In this document: positions 62,011 through 64,000 of the stretch, in pieces
Position numbering within the stretch: the stretch's first letter is position 1
How the letters are laid out: every line of letters begins with the position of its first letter
NCBI RefSeq assembly: GCF_050624435.1
Contig: NC_134539.1
Location: forward strand, 143,130,025 to 143,194,024
Length of the DNA: 64,000 nucleotides
Source: Tenrec ecaudatus
Taxonomy: Eukaryota > Chordata > Mammalia > Afrosoricida > Tenrecidae
Direction of reading: 5' to 3'
Notes under the pieces: generated by a model
Told to the model about the DNA's origin: nothing
Seen by the model: the letters and a program-made list of their open reading frames with translations, nothing else
Databases searched by the model: none
Program-made: the position numbers and the translations under genes

Positions 62011-63295
62011 CTCATCATATTGTGCTGTGGTTTTTGTTTGGGACTCAGTCTCCACCCACACACTCCTTCAGTGTGAGGCTCCAAGAGGGCAAGGACAGTG
62101 CAGAAACAATGCCTGTCCCGGAAGTGCTTATTAGAAACAAGTTACTGCCGCTTCCCTTGTCCCGGAACGCTGTGCCAAGTCTGCTCTGGTCCAGAATCAA
62201 TCCATCCAGAGAGAAGGTTACACCCAGCTAAACTTTAATAGTTAACTCCAAATGCTAAATCCTTCTTGAGGTTTTTATGCTCTTGCTCTCCTGGATTTGT
62301 TGATGTGTGACTTTCCACCAAGATCCATGGAAAAAATAAGGTAAAATTAAAATCCACTCATTAAAACTCCAAAATATCCTAAAGTTGCTAAAACCAACTA
62401 TACAGTATTAATTACTGGGAACCTCAAACACAGGTTCAAAAAAGAAACATGTTTTTGGAGACCTGGGGTCAAGGCCTTCCCCACTCAGCCCTGTGAAGCC
62501 GTTTTGGTGGGTCAAGTTGAGGTCTTATCTTTGACAAGCATGGAAACTCCATTCTGTCCCACTGATAGGCGAAGCCAGAGGCGGGGATGGTGAGCCCAAC
62601 TTGTGGTATGGAAGAGGATGGTAGTACTGTCTCATTCTTGCCACCATCTTTGGGAGCAAATTGAGAGGAAGCAGAATGAAAATTACAAACTATCTAGGGA
62701 GACTAGTGTCACTAAGCAGAGTCCTCTGTAAGCACTAGGCAACACCTCGTCCCCAAACAAAACGAACATGTTAACATCGTCACACTTCAGACTCCCAGCT
62801 CACTCAATCACTGACATGTGTTGAATGCTTACAAGGTACAGGCACCATTCTAAGTACTCAGGAATCAGCAGTGAACCAGATAGACGAAAATCTTGCTAAA
62901 TAGAAAACCACAAACAGATAAACATACACACAGTGGTACATTGGTGAATGTTTAACAATCTGGTAAAAAATTTTAAAAAGTCCAGCTTTGTAGCCTTGGA
63001 CCATTTCAGTGGTGTAAATACCCACCATGGTTGATTTCAAGCTACCAACTGCCATCACTGAGTGCTGGCTTGTGAAGAGATGGCCTGTCCTACATGAGCC
63101 AATCCCAAACACCACTGGATACTGAGCCAAATGCCAGCTAGTTCTTAGAGTGCATGCCAAATTTGCCAATGACTGTCATCATTCCCTGGCTTGTCACTGA
63201 CGGATAAGGACTGATAAGGGTTCCTCAACTGTCCTCCTCATCTATAAAATGAGGATTACATAGTACCTCCCTCATTATATTAAAACAAGATATTG
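62011..63295. other. Intergenic stretch with possible L2 remnant
   Basis: No gene seen. Around 62820-62900 the words tgttgaatgcttacaaggta and caggcaccattctaagtact resemble ancient L2/MIR sequence; the rest is unassigned. Confidence 0.45.
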
Positions 63296-63640
63296 TTGTT
63301 GTTAGGTGTCACAGGGTCAATTTCTACTCATACTGACCCAATGTAACACAGAACTGTCCCCTAGGGTTCCTAGACCGCTATCTTCGCAGGATCATGGGGT
63401 CTTTTCTTCCACAGAACAACTTCCAACCACTGACATTTTGGCTCACAGCCAAGAACTTTACCACTGCTCTACCTCCAACCCACGGCCATCAAGATGTTCT
63501 GACTCATGGCTGCCCTTTATAGGGTTTTCAAAACTGTAGATCCCTTACCGAAGCAGATGGGTCTCATCTTTCTCCTGTGGAGCTGCTGGTGGGCTTGAAC
63601 TACCGATCTTGTGTTTAGTAGCTCAATGCCAGGGATCCTT
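63296..63640 (-). repeat. Two antisense AfroSINE copies
   Basis: First, about 63300-63475: tgttaggtgtcacagggtca through ttaccactgctctacc. Second, about 63480-63640: gccatcaagatgttctgact through ctgtggagctgctggtgggc. Confidence 0.8.
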
Positions 63641-63924
63641 AATGCTATCACAGTGGCATAGGCAGGGGGTCCCCATTGACAAAGAGTCCCCTACTTACAC
63701 TCTGACTTACATTAGAATACTTTTTTAAAAACGTTTAATTATTTTTGTCTTTTACACTCACTCTCTCTGGAAATTTGATCTTTGAACATCTGCAAGGAAA
63801 TATCTGAGATTGGCAACAGCAGCCAAGTATGCAGTGTAGCTGTTCAGTCCAGCTGGTGGAGTTGGCTCCCACGACGCTCCTAGTGGCCTCTTTTACGGCA
63901 AAACCAGACACTGCACCATCCTCC

Positions 63925-64000
63925 CGGTGGTTCCTTTTGAGCCCATGGTTGTCTCTAGGACACCAATCCATCTCAATGAGGGTCTTCCTCCTTTTCACTG
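63925..64000 (-). mobile_element. RTE1-type LINE, 3' part, cut by window end
   Basis: gagcccatggttgtctctag followed by caatccatctcaatgagggt and cttcctccttttcactg matches the antisense RTE1 tail region and continues beyond the window. Confidence 0.75.

Overview
This is a mammalian genomic window, not a bacterial one: the genes are split by many GT-AG introns, the promoters are CpG-rich, and much of the intronic and intergenic DNA is interspersed repeats. Two repeat signatures point to an afrotherian: tRNA-like AfroSINE copies (right-hand signature close to CACCAGGGTTCC) and RTE1-type LINE fragments. Copies of the hAT transposon SPIN (terminal motif CAGCGGTTCTCAACCTG) narrow this to a tenrec such as Echinops telfairi, because among afrotherians SPIN has been reported from tenrec. 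The species call is inference. The gene order matches human 17q23.3.

Four protein-coding genes fill 2.4-48.7 kb in alternating orientation. DDX42 (+, 17 coding exons, 934 aa) is a DEAD-box RNA helicase. FTSJ3 (-, 20 exons, 838 aa) is an rRNA/mRNA 2'-O-methyltransferase. PSMC5 (+, 12 exons, 406 aa) is the proteasome ATPase Rpt6. SMARCD2 (-, 13 exons, 531 aa) is a SWI/SNF (BAF) subunit. I reconstructed every exon; each joined frame stays open to one stop. DDX42/FTSJ3 and PSMC5/SMARCD2 are tail-to-tail with close poly(A) signals. FTSJ3/PSMC5 are head-to-head, with 545 bp between start codons, and share a CpG-rich promoter carrying NRF1-, ETS- and YY1-like sites. All four look like housekeeping genes of RNA processing, proteolysis and chromatin; nothing suggests they form one pathway.

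Repeat layout: 0.16-8 kb (upstream of and inside DDX42 introns 1-2) holds a mariner fragment, several antisense 5'-truncated LINE 3' ends, a SPIN copy, a small MITE and a 7SK RNA pseudogene. DDX42 intron 5 holds a mariner arranged as a large inverted repeat. AfroSINEs cluster in FTSJ3 introns. From 49.3 kb to the end I see no protein-coding gene: the interval holds solo LTRs, a long LINE 3' region, a nested RTE1/LTR mosaic, two SPIN copies and an RPL37A processed pseudogene. In human this is the side facing TCAM1P and the growth-hormone cluster; neither was recognised here.

I found no convincing undescribed biological system. The most noteworthy observations are the GC-AG intron in DDX42, the inverted-repeat mariner, the perfect 152-bp tandem duplication, the 7SK pseudogene abutting a LINE, the horizontally transferred hAT copies, and the nested RTE1 mosaic.
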